In this document: piece after piece, positions 23,706 through 34,497 of the stretch | Position numbering within the stretch: the stretch's first letter is position 1 | How the letters are laid out: each line of letters opens with the position of its first letter | Source: Limonium bicolor | Taxonomy: Eukaryota; Streptophyta; Magnoliopsida; Caryophyllales; Plumbaginaceae | NCBI GenBank assembly: GCA_023374045.1 | Contig: CM041783.1 | Location: forward strand, 124,435,503 to 124,499,502 | Reading direction: 5' to 3' | DNA: 64,000 nt | Notes under the pieces: model-generated | What the model was told of the DNA's origin: nothing | The model's database searches: none | Seen by the model: the letters and a program-made list of their open reading frames with translations, nothing else | Position numbers and translations under genes: made by a program

Positions 23706-24065
23706 AGGTGTCCGGACATGCGTCCGACCATGCATGTCCGTACACAATGCAAAACGAAAACAAGAAGTGTTCGGACTTGCGTCCGACCTTGCAAGTCCGA
23801 ACGGAAGTCCAAATTCAACTCAAAGAAACGTCCGGACATGTGTCCGAACTTATATGTCCGGACACATGTCGAATTAAAACCTGGAGAAGTCCGGACATGT
23901 GTCCGAACTTACAGTTCGGACACATGCCGAGAGTTAAAACTCAGAAAAACGTCCTCGCACTCTATCCGGACTTACATGTCCACACGATGTCCGAACACTT
24001 CAAAAACACAGAAACCGAGGCGTGCCAGACGACCTGTCCGGACAGACAGACCTCCGGACGTCACA
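23706..24065. repeat. Perfect-stem hairpin array (GTCCGGAC type)
   Basis: Units about 60 bp apart. Stem-loops visible by eye: CGGACATGC with GCATGTCCG (23713-23740); GTTCGGACTTGC with GCAAGTCCGAAC (23769-23802, 12 bp, loop GTCCGACCTT); GTCCGGACAT with ATGTCCGGAC (23830-23863); ATGTGTCCGAAC with GTTCGGACACAT (around 23898-23926, 12 bp, 5-nt loop). Spacers share AAAACGAAAA/AAAACTCAGAA-like sequence. The reading frames here (PTCPD-like repeats) are by-products of the repeat, not genes. Confidence 0.8.
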
Positions 24066-24075
24066 AAAACACAAG

Positions 24076-24080
24076 TACAT
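24076..24080. other. Target site duplication TACAT, left copy
   Basis: TACAT precedes the Athila 5' LTR and recurs at 34498-34502 after the 3' LTR, inside the chromovirus LTR. Confidence 0.9.
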
Positions 24081-24337
24081 TGATAAGTGTGAAATTGATA
24101 TGGTTTTATTGGTGCTAAATTCTTATTTATGCAACCTTTTTATGTGCTTTTTCACACTTATCCTATGCTTTTCACGACTCTTACTTTGGGAAAGAACTGA
24201 TGCTAATTTATATGTTTAAAGCAGGAAATGATGGTAGAAATGCATAGAACTCCTCACGAGCTTTCCAACGCCGCAGACGGGGAACAAATCGGAGCTCATA
24301 TGAAGAATTTAGACCCTGCCAAAGTTGTGTCCGGTGC

Positions 24338-24372
24338 GATATATTTATATATGTATATATATATTTGTATGA
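24338..24372 (+). promoter_or_regulatory. TATA-rich promoter candidate in Athila LTR
   Basis: ATATATTTATATATGTATA-type sequence, identical in the 3' LTR (about 33180-33210). Likely the pol II TATA region of the element; the exact start site is not visible. Confidence 0.45.
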
Positions 24373-24413
24373 GATTGCCGTGAAAGGATTGAGGAAAATT
24401 AGGGGGATATTGG

Positions 24414-24740
24414 AAATATAAAGAAAGTGGGGGAAGGAAAAAAATAAAAAAAGAAAGAAAAAAGATAACTTGCGCAGGAAAAAAAAAAGAAAAAAAATGA
24501 AAAAAAAGAAGAGAGGAGAAGAGAGGCGCAGACGTGCAGGAGGAAAAGAAAGAGAGGAAAAAATAAAGAAAGAAATAAAGAGAGAGAGGTAAATAAAAAG
24601 AAAAAGAAAAAAAAATGAAAGGAAGGGGAGTCCGAACGTAAAAGGAAGGAAAAATAAAGAAAGAAAACAGAGGGGAAGGAGACATACAGAGAGAGGGGGG
24701 AACCCAGAAATAAAACAGAGGAGTCAACACAAAAAAAAAA
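24414..24740. repeat. Long A/G tract in LTR
   Basis: About 330 bases almost wholly A and G on the plus strand, with few pyrimidines (for example AACTTGCGCAGG and AGACGTGCAGG islands). The minus-strand frames covering it (F/L/S-rich) are composition artefacts. The 3' LTR copy is at about 33245-33580. Confidence 0.8.
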
Positions 24741-25659
24741 CAACTCACACATTCGCATCCAGACGTCCGCGGCTCTCTCTTTTCCCTTGGCTCTGTCGCG
24801 ACCATTCCAGCACCGGAGAAGAATTTTTCTGCTCCAATTTCATCAATCTGCTCAACCTTTCATCCGGCGAATTTTAGAACTAATAGCAAGATGATTTCTA
24901 TTCTCTCTTCTTGTGTTATTTCTTTAATTATGTTAGGCTAAAGGACTAAATCTTGGGTGATGGGGAATTCGTAGTTAGACTGATAATATGATTATTTTAC
25001 CGGTTATTTGAGATAATTATTTGGATTGTTCAGGTTGCTGTTTTTATTTATCCTTTTAATAAAACTGCAGATTTTATTATTAGCTTGCGAATTTCTGTCA
25101 GGATCTGACCGGTGAGTGATAGAAAGGTCATAGCAACCTGTTAATCTGTGGAAAAATTGATTAGATTAATTAATTGGACCTTCAGATGCAGAATAATTCT
25201 CGCGCTTAATCCTTTTATTTGTATGACATTAGTTCGTGATTCGGCCTAATGTGTTACGGATAGAAGAGCTCAATTTGACTAGGATTTAGTCTTAAAGAGA
25301 TAAAAGAATTTGCCAATCCAAGTCTCAATTAACCGGTGATAATTATACAGTCTAGCTAGCAAAGAATTCCCCTGAACCCAAGGTTCCGCTTCATTCATCT
25401 TTTTACACAATTTTATTTAATTTCCTCGCTTGCTACTTTTAGTTTTAAAACAAAACAAACGACAACCCTTTAATTTATTAATTTCTAGGATTAGATTTAA
25501 TACTAAGTCCCCGTGGATTCGACCCCGGTAGCTTCTAGTTCACTATACTCTTTGACCGGGATTTATTTTTGCAACCCGTGGGCATTTTTAGATTTATAGA
25601 TTTTCTAGGATAATTTTCTTAGTTATTTCTATTTGTCTTCAATTTTCCCGTTTGCAAAT

Positions 25660-25677
25660 TGGCGCCGTTGCCGGGGA
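25660..25677 (+). promoter_or_regulatory. Primer-binding site, tRNA-Asp
   Basis: TGGCGCCGTTGCCGGGGA, three bases after the LTR end, is complementary to the 3' end of plant tRNA-Asp(GTC) including CCA. This primer is typical of Athila/Tat elements. The 250-base leader that follows is T-rich and ends with ATTGCAG just before the gag ATG, an acceptor-like sequence. Confidence 0.9.
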
Positions 25678-25929
25678 CTTGACTTTTGTCTAGTCCTTGA
25701 CTTTGGTTGTCATTTGTTTTTTGTTTTATTTCATTTTTCTTTTTTATCTTAGTTTATATTGTTTTCTTTGTTTTTATTTATTTTCAATTTATTTTGAGTT
25801 TATTTGTTTTCTTTAGTTATTTTGTTTTCAATTATTTCACTATTTTTTAGTTCTTTCTCTTACTTTATTTACTTCTAATCTCAACTCTTTGTGTGATTTT
25901 CTTTTTGTGCTATTGCAGGTACCTAGTGG

Positions 25930-27726
25930 ATGCGGAGAACGCGTTCTTTTGGTCCTCCTGAAGCAAATTTTGATCCTGAGATTGAAAGGACTTTCCTCGA
26001 GGCTCTGAGAGCGAGAAGGCAGCTAGATTTCGACATGGCTGATAATATTCCTCAAATCGAAAATGGCCAGAATAATGCTACGATGGGTACAATTAATAGA
26101 CCGCCTGCTACTCCGAGAGGGAGCCCTGTTGTTCTGCCACAGTTGACCGCTGAGTTGCTTGCTGAGTGGCAAAAGCTGAAGCCACATCAATCACTGCTGT
26201 GCGCAATCATCCAGCTGGGTGTTTCTCTGGAGCAGACCCTGCAGATGCGTTAGACCATGTGCACCGATTCTTGGTTCATCTGGACACTCTGGGTCTAGTT
26301 CCTGGTTTGGAGGAGTATGCAAGATTATGCTTATTTTCGAACAGCCTTTCAGGAGAGGCATCAAATGGTATCATCGCTTGCCTCCAGGCATTATCACTTC
26401 TTGGGATCAGATGACAGAGAAATTTTATGAGAAGTACTTGCCTATCTCAAGGACTCGTCAGTTGATTGCTGGGTTGATGACTTTCAAGCAGTCAGGTTCT
26501 GAGACAGTCTGTGAAGCTTGGGACCGCTTCAAGGAGCTTCTGACAGTGCCCTCACCATGGACAAGACACTACCTCTCTAGCACTTGGTTTCTTTCATGGG
26601 CTTAGAGATGAGAATAAGGGTGAGGTGCGCTCGGCCTTGGGTGGTAACCTGTTAGCTAAGAATGGTGAAGAGTTTATGGCTGCTATGGAGTCATACTGTG
26701 AGGAGCTTAGACAGTGGAGCTCCAGTGGTGGTAGAGTTTATTCTGTGGGTTCTAGTTCGTCCAGAGCTGTAGACCCTATTCTAGAGCAGATGGCTGCTAA
26801 GCAGGCTCAGACCGAGACTACCATGAGCCACATGTTGAAGATGTTGGAGCAACTCACGATGGGTAAAGCTCCTGCTCATTCTGTGAAGCAGGTATCTTCT
26901 AGCTCCAATGATTTATGTTGTTGTCAGTGTGGTGGGCCACATGAATTTGAATCATGCCCAGAGATAGCTGAGATGCGTAGAAATGAAGAAGCAAATGCTG
27001 TGGGTCAATCTTTTAATAGGCAGCCTTGGGTTCAGAATCAGCATCCGAACTTAAGGTATGGTAACCCCAATAATGCCTTGAACTCATATCAGATGAGGCC
27101 TCAGCAGCCTACTCAGGGAGTGCCTCCTGGTTTTTCTCGGCCTCCTACAATCAGAATCAGCAATCTCAGTTCCAACAATCAGGCCCTCCCTCTTCTTCAA
27201 ATACTTCCAATCTTGCAGATTTGTTGGCTAAGTTGGAAGCTAAGCAGCAGAGTCAGTATGAGCAGCAGATGATTACTAATCAGACTCTGACTGCTGGTCA
27301 GCAGAAGCTTGAGCAGCACATGGAACAACTGACTAAGTTGTTATTGAATCAAAGGACTCCTGGTTCATTACCTTCTCAAACGGATCCCAATCCAAAGGAG
27401 CAGATGAAGGTAGTGACCGTCCTAGATGTTGATGAAGCAGAGGTTTGTCAGGGAGTTAGTCTTCGAAGTGGGAAGCAGTGATAAATAAAGATCAAGTGGC
27501 TGAGGACAGAACTGGCGAAGAGACCGGTCTTCTTTCTTCTAGCACTGGTGCACCGTCAGGGCCTCCAGCCCCTCCTGAGGTAGTTGTTGAGGAGACCCAG
27601 GCTCCTATCTCTTCCCCTCATACTTTGATTGCTAAAAATTCCAAGGGTAAGGTGGTTCCTAAGGAACTTCCTTTTCCTAATAGATTGAAAGAAAAGAACT
27701 TGATGATCAATTTGGGAAATTTTTGA
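25930..27726 (+). pseudogene. gag: Athila gag (frameshifted)
   Basis: Capsid/nucleocapsid polyprotein of the element, expected to form virus-like particles in the cytoplasm. The ATG at 25930 begins MRRTRS and is followed by an EIERTFLEALRARR segment typical of Athila gag. The reading frame shifts several times: 25930-26253, then pieces up to 26414, 26605, 27272, 27481 and 27726 in different phases. Recognisable parts include an ARLCLFSNSL stretch of the capsid core (about 26320), a YLPISRTRQL stretch (about 26440), a zinc-knuckle-like CCQCGGPHEFESC (about 26920-26960) and a long Gln-rich region (about 27230-27350). The C-terminal linker (27478-27726) ends PFPNRLKEKN, the usual bridge to protease. 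No single product could be made from this copy. Confidence 0.85.
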
Positions 27727-28382
27727 ATGTGTTTTCTAAGCTTACTATCAATATTCCTTTGATTGATGCTATCAAGCAGATGCCTAATTATGCTCGCTTT
27801 GTGAAGGATTTGATTTCTAACAAGCGAAAGTTTAAGGAGAGTGAGATCGTTCAGCTGACAGAGACATGCTCTGCAGCCATCCAGCAGAAGCTTCCTCCAA
27901 AGTGTGGAGATCCAGGGCAGCCCATCATCCCTTGCACCATTGGAGACATGGACTGTGGTTTTGGACTCTGCGACCTTGGAGCGAGTATAAATTTGATGCC
28001 GTATTCAATGTTTAAGAAGCTTCATGCTGGTGAGCTTGTTCCAATTAATTTTAACTTGCAATTAGCTGATCGTTCTTCAATCAAACCTCGTGGTATGGTT
28101 GAGAATGTTGTGGTAGGTGTTGGTAACTTCTTCTTCCCTGCTGATTTTGTCATTCTTGATATGGATGAGGATGTTGAAGTACCATTGATTTTGGGTAGAC
28201 CTTTCCTGCGAACTGCTAAAACTGTCATTGATGTTGACAAGGGAAAGATCACTCTTAAGTTTAATAATGAGGAACTTAGTTTTGATATCACTAAGATGAT
28301 GAGAACAAATGCTTCTTCTCATGCTGTGCTTTCAGTTGATGTTGTTCTGATGATTATGATGCTTTTGTTGCTAGAATGCTGA
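27723..28382 (+). pseudogene. Athila aspartic protease region
   Basis: Aspartic protease domain that would mature the polyprotein. The frame opens with INIPLIDAIKQMPNYARFVKDL, the usual segment before protease, and carries the active-site CDLGASINLMP (about 27970-28000); Asp-Leu-Gly-Ala-Ser in place of Asp-Thr/Ser-Gly is normal for Athila and Tat. A second strand, ILGRPFLRTA (about 28190), matches the family's ILGRPFL. The domain itself is uninterrupted, but the frame before it is out of phase with gag and a frameshift to the next ORF follows at about 28380. Confidence 0.85.
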
Positions 28383-28395
28383 TGACTCTTCTTTC

Positions 28396-29558
28396 TTGCT
28401 TGAGAATTCTGATTTGCTAGAGCAGGTGTTATGCCACTCAATTGAGGATGATAAGGAGAGCACTGAGGTAGCTACTGTTGTCCAGCAGCTTAACCAGGGT
28501 CGATCCTACTTTCGCCCTTATGCTCCTCCTGTGGAGCCACTGGACAGGCCTACTCAGAGGCTCGTTCCTTCAATAGAGAAGCCCCCTACTCTTGAACTCA
28601 AAACTCTCCCTTCAAATCTTAAGTATGCTTTCTTGGCAGAGGGTAGCGCCCTGCCTGTTATTATTTCTTCATCTTTGTCTGTTTCGCAGGAAAGCAGACT
28701 TCTGGAGGTGTAAGAAGGCACAAGGGAGCTTTGGGGTGGTCAGTGGCAGATATTAAAGGGATCAATCCAGGGTTCTGCACTCACAGAATTTACATGGAAG
28801 ATAGTGTCAAGCCAGTGAGGCAGCCCCAGAGGAGATTGAATCCAAACTTGAAAGAAGTAGTGAAAGCTGAAGTGCTGAAGCTTTGGATGCAGGTATCATT
28901 TACCCATCTCCGATAGTCGTTGGGTTTCTCCTGTGCAAGTTGTTCCCAAGAAAGGGGGAATAGTTGCAGTGCCCAATGAGAAAGGTGAATTGGTGCCTCA
29001 GAGGCAAACCACTGGTTGGAGGATGTGCATCGATTACCGGCGCTTGAATGAAGCCACAAGGAAGGATCACTTCCCGCTACCGTTTATTGATCAAATGTTA
29101 GAGCGGTTAGCTGGGCAAGAGTTCTACTGCTTCCTTGATGGGTATAGTGGTTATTTTCAGATTCCCATCGCGCCAGAGGATCAGGAGAAGACCACCTTCA
29201 CCTGTCCTTATGGTACTTTTGCCTATAGAGGATGCCCTTTGGTCTTTGTAATGCTCCAGCCACATTTCAGCGATGTATGATGGCGATTTTTAATGATTTT
29301 ATTGAGAAGAGCATAGAAGTTTTCATGGATGACTTTTCTGTGTATGGCCAGAGTTTTGATGTGTGTCTTGATCAGCTGGATCAGATACTTGGCCGATGTG
29401 AGGAGACCCATCTGGTTTTGAATTGGGAGAAGTGCCATTTCATGGTACAGGAAGGTATAGTGCTTGGTCACAGGGTCTCCAAAGATGGTATTCAGGTGGA
29501 CAAGGCTAAGGTGGAGGTCATTGAGAAGTTGCCTCCTCCCACTTCAGTTAAGGGTTAG
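28396..29558 (+). pseudogene. Athila reverse transcriptase (frameshifts, terminal stop)
   Basis: Copies the element RNA into DNA. Four phase-shifted pieces: 28396-28713 (linker with LKTLPSNLKYAFL), 28731-28916 (RRLNPNLKEVVKAEVLKL), 28933-29230 (RT fingers; MCIDYRRLNEATRKDHFPLPFIDQM and GYSGYFQIPIAPEDQEKTTF) and 29232-29558 (MPFGLCNAPATFQRCM, the catalytic FMDDFSVYG around 29325-29345, and GHRVSKDGIQVDKAK). The catalytic Asp pair is intact. The frame stops with TAG at 29556-29558 just before the usual [13 protein letters not shown] connection; the following ORF is in the same phase, so a single base change separates RT from RNase H/integrase. Confidence 0.9.
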
Positions 29559-31616
29559 GTGTTATCTTTTCTGGGTCACGCAGGGTTCTATAGGAGGTTC
29601 ATCCAGGACTTTTCCAAAATTGCCAAGCCCTTGTCTGATCTTCTGCAGAAAGATGTGAAATTTCAGTTCTCGGAGGAGTGTTTGAAAGCTTTTCAAACTA
29701 TCAAGGGTAAGCTCATTTCTGCTCCTATTGTGGTTCCTCCTGATTGGTCTCTTCCTTTTGAGATCATGACAGATGCTAGTGATTATGCTGTTGGTGCTGC
29801 ACTCTGTCAGAGGAAGGACAAAATTCTGAGGGTTATCACTTATGCAAGTAAGACTCTATCTGAAGCCCAAAAGAATTACACCACTACTGAAAAGGAGCTA
29901 CTTGCTGTGGTGTTTGCTCTTGATAAGTTCAGGTCCTATTTGCTGGGAAGTAAGGTAATTGCTCATACCGATCACTCTGCTTTGAAGTACCTCTTCCAAA
30001 AGAATGATTCTAAGCCCAGACTCCTGAGATGGATCTTGCTTCTCCAAGAATTCGACTTGGAAGTTGTTGATAAGCAAGGAAAGCAGAATGGAGTTGCAGA
30101 TCATCTGTCTAGGCTTGAGACTCCAGATGACGGGGTCCCCATAAATGAATTTTTCCCTGATGAGACAGTCTTTGTAATTGGGAAAGTTAAAGAGCCATGG
30201 TATGCTGACCTGGCTAACTATCTTGCCTCTGGTTTGATTCCCCATGATCTAAGCTACAACCGGAGGAAGAAGTTTCTTTCTGAAGCCCGTCATTATGTTT
30301 GGGAGGACCCCTATCTCTTTAGGGTGTGTGCTGATGGTTTGATAAGAAGATGCCTCCCCGATGAAGAAGTTGATAGCGTGATTGAGTTCTGCCATTCTCG
30401 AGAGGCAGGTGGTCACCATGGTCCCACTAGGACAGCTGCTAAGGTGTTAGAGTGTGGTTTCTACTGGCCCACTCTACACAAGGATGTCCACCGCTTCTGC
30501 TCTCACTGTGATAATTGCCAGAGGATGGGGAACATTTCAAGAAGGCATGAGATGCCTCAAAAGGGAATTCTTGAAGTAGAGTTGTTTGATGTTTGGGGTA
30601 TTGACTTCGCTGGCCCATTTCCTTCTTCTCATGGAAACCACTACATCCTTGTTGCTGTAGATTATGTTTCCAAGTGGGTCGAAGCAATCCCTGCCCTTCT
30701 GCTGACGCTAAAACTGTGGTTAAATTTTGAAGAAGAACATCTTTACAGATTTGGTGTGCCCAGAGCTATCATCAGTGATGGTGGTTCTCACTTTTGCAAC
30801 AGGGCCTTTGATTCCTTGATGTCTAAGTATGGGGTGACTCATAAGGTTGCTTTGCCTTATCATCCCCAAACTAATGGTCAAGCAGAAGTGAGTAACCGAG
30901 AGCTGAAATGGATTCTTCAAAAGACAGTCAACTCCTCCAGGAAGGATTGGTCTGTCAAACTAGATGATGCTCTGTGGGCTTACAGAACTGCATTCAAGAC
31001 TCCCATTGGGATGTCTCCTTTTAAGTTGGTGTATGGGAAGTCTTGTCATCTCCCAGTTGAGCTAGAGCATAAAGCTTATTGGGCTTTGAAAGCCCTCAAT
31101 TTTGATCTGAATGCTGCTGGTGAGAAGCGAAAGTTTCAATTGTCTGAGCTTGAGGAGTTAAGGGAGCAAGCTTATGATAGCTCCAGGATCTACAAGGAGC
31201 GTTCGAAGAGGATTCATGACCAGATGATCCTACGGAGAGATTTTAAGGTTGGTGACTTGGTTCTCTTATATAACTCTAGACTCCGTCTCTTCCCTGGAAA
31301 GCTCAAGTCCCACTGGGCCGGCCCCTTTAAGGTTGTGGGAGTCACTTCCTATGGTGCCTACGAGCTAGAGAACAAGTCTGGAGAGGTCTTCAAGGTGAAT
31401 GGTGCTCGTCTGAAGAAGTACCTTGGCTCTGCTTTTGCTCAGCCTTCTGCACCTGGAGTATCCTTGATTGAGAGTTCCTCTTCTCCTACTCCTGTTTCTA
31501 CTGTTGTTTCTGATGTTACTCCAGCACCGAATTCTGAATCTTTGAAGAAGCCGCGCTTGCAATGGCGTTTCCGACTGAAGAAAGCCCTTGCTAGCTGCTG
31601 TGGCGGCCCTCCTTGA
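29559..31616 (+). pseudogene. Athila RNase H and integrase (long intact stretch)
   Basis: A 685-codon open stretch following the TAG at 29556. Order: connection with [14 protein letters not shown]; RNase H with [30 protein letters not shown] and [10 protein letters not shown] (about 29760-30000), its acidic residues present; integrase zinc-binding region (HHG...CSHCDNC, about 30410-30520); catalytic core with WGIDFAGP (about 30594), ISDGGSHF (about 30770) and QAEVSNRE (about 30880), giving the DDE set; [16 protein letters not shown] near the C-terminus. The segment after VEAIP (about 30690-30755) reads in the wrong phase and is then restored, so compensating indels garble roughly 20 residues in the core. 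It ends with TGA at 31614-31616. No chromodomain or envelope follows. Confidence 0.9.
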
Positions 31617-32921
31617 TGCTATCTTGTGAAGTCTAGCCAGAGACTTAACTCCGGGCAGCTTGGTGGGAGGCAACCCACCGTTTGTATCTCTTTTCCTTTC
31701 TTAGTTTAGTTGTTTTTTTCTCTTTTCTTTTAGTTTGTGGTGTGTTCGCTGATGTTATGCTTATTGCAAGAGCCTTGGCTCTTATTTTTCTACTGATGGT
31801 TTTGTCTGGTTCCACTTGAGTTCTTCTGGCTTTGCAGATTATATTTCTCAGCTTGCTTACTTTCGCTTAGCTGAACTCAAGTGTGGGGTTGGACTTGCTA
31901 CACACCCTGAGCGGACTCTGGGGAGTATTCTTACCTTTTCTTCTCTTGCAAATTTTACATGCTCCCTTCTGATCTGTTGTGTGCGATTTTGTTTTCCCCG
32001 TTGGATTGCTTGCGCAATTTTAATTCTTCCTAAGCAATGAGGACATTGCTTCACTCTAAGTGTGGGGTGGGGTAAGCTCCTTCGCCGCTTGTTTTTTTGT
32101 GCGTCTCTAGCTCTTTTCTCTTGCATTTGTTAAAGTCTTGATTGCTCAACTTGGAAGGAAGCCATAGAGGAAGTTTAGTTGGTTAGCTGATCTTGGGGTG
32201 CAAAATTTTGAAATTTTTCTGGTTTTTAATTACTGAAATGAAGTCTTTGTTCTGAACGTGCTGAAACGAGTGAGAATATTCTCCATCTGAACCTTGCTTT
32301 TAGCTTTGAGCCTTGGAATGAACTGGATTGAAATGGTTGGAAAAGAACAAGGCAAGGTACTCCCTGATCCTAAGCATGCTAATTTTAATTCTGATCCAAA
32401 TCAGGCCTCGTCCACTTGGTTATTAAGTCCTTTGGGGTGCTTTATCACCTAGCTACCTAAGGTCCTTGTGATCTGGGATAGTTGACCCAAAGCCGCTACA
32501 TGGGTGGAGAGAAAAGTCTGTGGTGAAAGAAATTGAAAGCGCTTTAATTAAAATATTTATGCAAATGCTATGCTAAATACAGATTATTTATGGATCAAGA
32601 GTATGTGGCATTGAAAGGTATGATGGAATATGATCTTACTTCATGCCCCTTGTCGTTTCTATGGTTTGTGAAGGAAAAAGGTGGATTGGCTCAAGGTTAA
32701 AGGCAACTCTTATGGTTTGTTTCTCATTTGTTAGCTCCGAATGACTTCATGTTTTTGGAAAGAATAAATTGTTTTGAATAGTTTGAATTGCCCCCTTGAT
32801 TGGTAAAGCTAGCAATTCCTTTCTTCTGTGCTCTTCCTTTCCTGTTGAGTTCCATTAGCTCGGTTACTTGTGCTTGAGAGTTTTGCTTGGGGACAAGCAA
32901 AAGGCTAAGTGTGGGGTGATT
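31617..32921 (+). other. Athila 3' untranslated region
   Basis: No ORF resembles an envelope-like protein. The hairpin AAGCAATGAGGACATTGCTT plus CTAAGTGTGGGGTGGGG (32034-32071) is echoed by TTGCTTGGGGACAAGCAA plus CTAAGTGTGGGGTGA at the PPT, with a further AAGTGTGGGGTTGG near 31879. A conserved block (GGCAAGGTACTCC to AGAAAAGTCTG, 32350-32520) also occurs in the decayed Athila at 6980-7135. Confidence 0.7.
32884..32921 (+). promoter_or_regulatory. Athila hairpin and polypurine tract
   Basis: TTGCTTGGGGACAAGCAA forms a 7-bp stem with a short loop, followed by AAGGCTAAGTGTGGGGTGATT and the LTR start at 32922. The G-rich AAGTGTGGGGTGA is the likely plus-strand primer. Confidence 0.7.
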
Positions 32922-34497
32922 TGATAAGTGTGAAATTGATATGGTTTTATTGGTGCTAAATTCTTATTTATGCAACCTTTTTATGTGCTTTTTCACACTT
33001 ATCCTATGCTTTTCATGACTCTTACTTTGGGCAAGAACTGATGCTAATTTATATGTTTAAAGCAGGAAATGATGGAAGAAATGCATAGATCTCCTCACAA
33101 GCTTTCCAACGCCGTAAACAGGGAACGAATCGGAGCTCATATGAAGAATTTAGACCCTGCCAAAGTTGTGTCCGGTGCGATATATTTATATATGTATATA
33201 TATATTTGTATGAGATTGCCGTGAAAGGATTGAGGAAAATTAGGGGGATATTGGAAATATAAAAGAAAGTGGGGGAAGGAAAAAAAAAAAAAAAGAAAGA
33301 AAAGAGTAACTTGCGCAGGAAAAAAAAAGAAGAAAAAAAATGAAAAAAAAGAGAGGAAAGAGGGGGGGGCAGACGTGCAGGAGGAAAAAAAGAGAGGAAA
33401 AAATAAAGAAAGAAATAAAGAGAGAGGTAAATAAAAAAAAAAAAGTGAAAGGAAGGGGAGTCAGAACGTAAAGGAAGGAAAAAATAAATAAAAAGAAAAG
33501 CAGGGGAGAGGAGACGGACAGACAGAGAGAGGGGGGAACCGGGCAGAAATAAACAGAGGAGTCAGACACAAAAAAAAAACAACTCACACATTCGCATACA
33601 GACGTCCGCGGCTCTCTCTTTTCCCTTGGCTCTGTCGCGACCATTCCAGCACCGGAGAAGATATTTTCTGCTCCAATTTCATCAATCTGCTCAACCTTTC
33701 ATCCGGCGAATTTTAGAACTAATAGCAAGATGATTTCTATTCTCTCTTCTTGTGTTATTTCTTTAATTATGTTAGGCTAAAGGACTAAATCTTGGGTGAT
33801 GGGAATTCATAGTTAGACTGATAATATGATTATTTTACCGGTTATTTGAGATAATTATTTGGATTGTTCAGGTTGCTGTTTTTATTTATCCTTTTAATAA
33901 AAACTGCAGATTTTATTATTAGCTATGCGAATTTCTGTCAGGATCTGACCGGTGAGTGATAGAAAGGTCATAGCAACCTGTTAATCTGTGGAAAATTGAT
34001 TAGATTAATTAATTGGACCTTCAGATGCAAGAATAATTCTCGCGCTTAATCCTTTTATTTGTATGGCATTAGTTCGTGATTCGGCCTAATGTGTTACGGG
34101 TAGAAGAGCTCAATTTGACTAGGATTTAGTCTTAAAGAGATAAGAATTTGCCAATCCAAGTCTCAATTAACTGGTGAATAATTATAAGTCTAGCTAGCAA
34201 GAATTCCCCTGATCCCAAGGTTCCGCTTCATTCATCTTTTTACACAATTTTATTTAATTTCCTCGCTTGCTACTTTTAGTTTTTTAAATCAAAACAAACG
34301 ACAACCCTTTTAATTTATTAATTTCTAGGATTAGATTTAATAACTAAGTCCCCGTGGATTCGACCCCGGTAGCTTCTAGTTCACTATACTCTTTGACCGG
34401 GATTTATTTTTGCAACCCGTGGGCATTTTTAGATTTATAGATTTTCTAGGATAATTTTCTTAGTTATTTCTATTTGTCTTCAATTTTCCCTTTTGCA
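32922..34497 (+). repeat. Athila 3' LTR
   Basis: 1576 bp, the same length as the 5' LTR, ending TTTTGCA then TACAT. Divergence from the 5' copy is concentrated in the first 240 bases and in the purine tract. Confidence 0.93.

Larger units (their letters stand above)
22861..24080 (-). mobile_element. Tekay-type chromovirus 3' LTR, part 1 (minus-strand element)
   Basis: Matches 39814-40139 plus 44122-44811 base for base in long runs (for example GTATTACCTA, AAGAAAGGGCCCGTA, GGGGTGAGCTCAACTAG, GCAGAAGACTTCCTCAAGG). The edge reads TTTAACGACCCC where the other copy has TGTAACGACCTC, so the terminal TG has mutated. The LTR is split at 24080 by the Athila insertion and resumes at 34503. Total LTR length is about 1.9 kb. 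It contains the hairpin array 23706-24065. Confidence 0.85.
24081..25656 (+). repeat. Athila 5' LTR
   Basis: TG at 24081, CA at 25656. It has a TATA-rich stretch at about 24338-24370 and a long purine tract (24414-24740). Compared with the 3' LTR, the first ~240 bases differ at nine positions, six of them transitions; the next ~120 bases are identical; several single-base indels lie in the purine tract. Confidence 0.93.
24081..34497 (+). mobile_element. Structurally complete Athila-type Ty3/gypsy element (10,417 bp)
   Basis: Two 1576-bp LTRs with TGATAAG...TTTGCA ends, TSD TACAT on both sides, a tRNA-Asp primer-binding site, gag, protease, RT, RNase H and integrase in the gypsy order, a 1.3-kb 3' untranslated part and a PPT. 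Athila placement rests on the tRNA-Asp PBS, the DLGAS protease motif, the gag start (ERTFLEALRARR) and the HxxG-type integrase. No envelope-like ORF follows pol. Gag and early pol are broken by several frameshifts and one in-frame stop, so this copy is not autonomous even though all cis-acting parts are present. Confidence 0.93.

Noticed and set aside
23681..24118. Overlapping plus-strand frames with repeated VRT/CPD words
   Set aside because: Produced by the GTCCGGAC hairpin array; the same happens at 41676-42399 and 54457-54854.
24296..24805. Minus-strand frames of 169 and 119 codons rich in Phe, Leu and Ser
   Set aside because: They are the complement of the purine tract in the Athila LTR; the same artefact occurs at 33240-33644.
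28022..28322. Minus-strand frames over the protease region
   Set aside because: Shadows of the plus-strand Athila protease; no domain and no independent start context.
31816..32126. Possible envelope-like ORF after Athila pol
   Set aside because: Only 74-89 codons, no signal peptide plus transmembrane arrangement; G-rich repeats explain the sequence.
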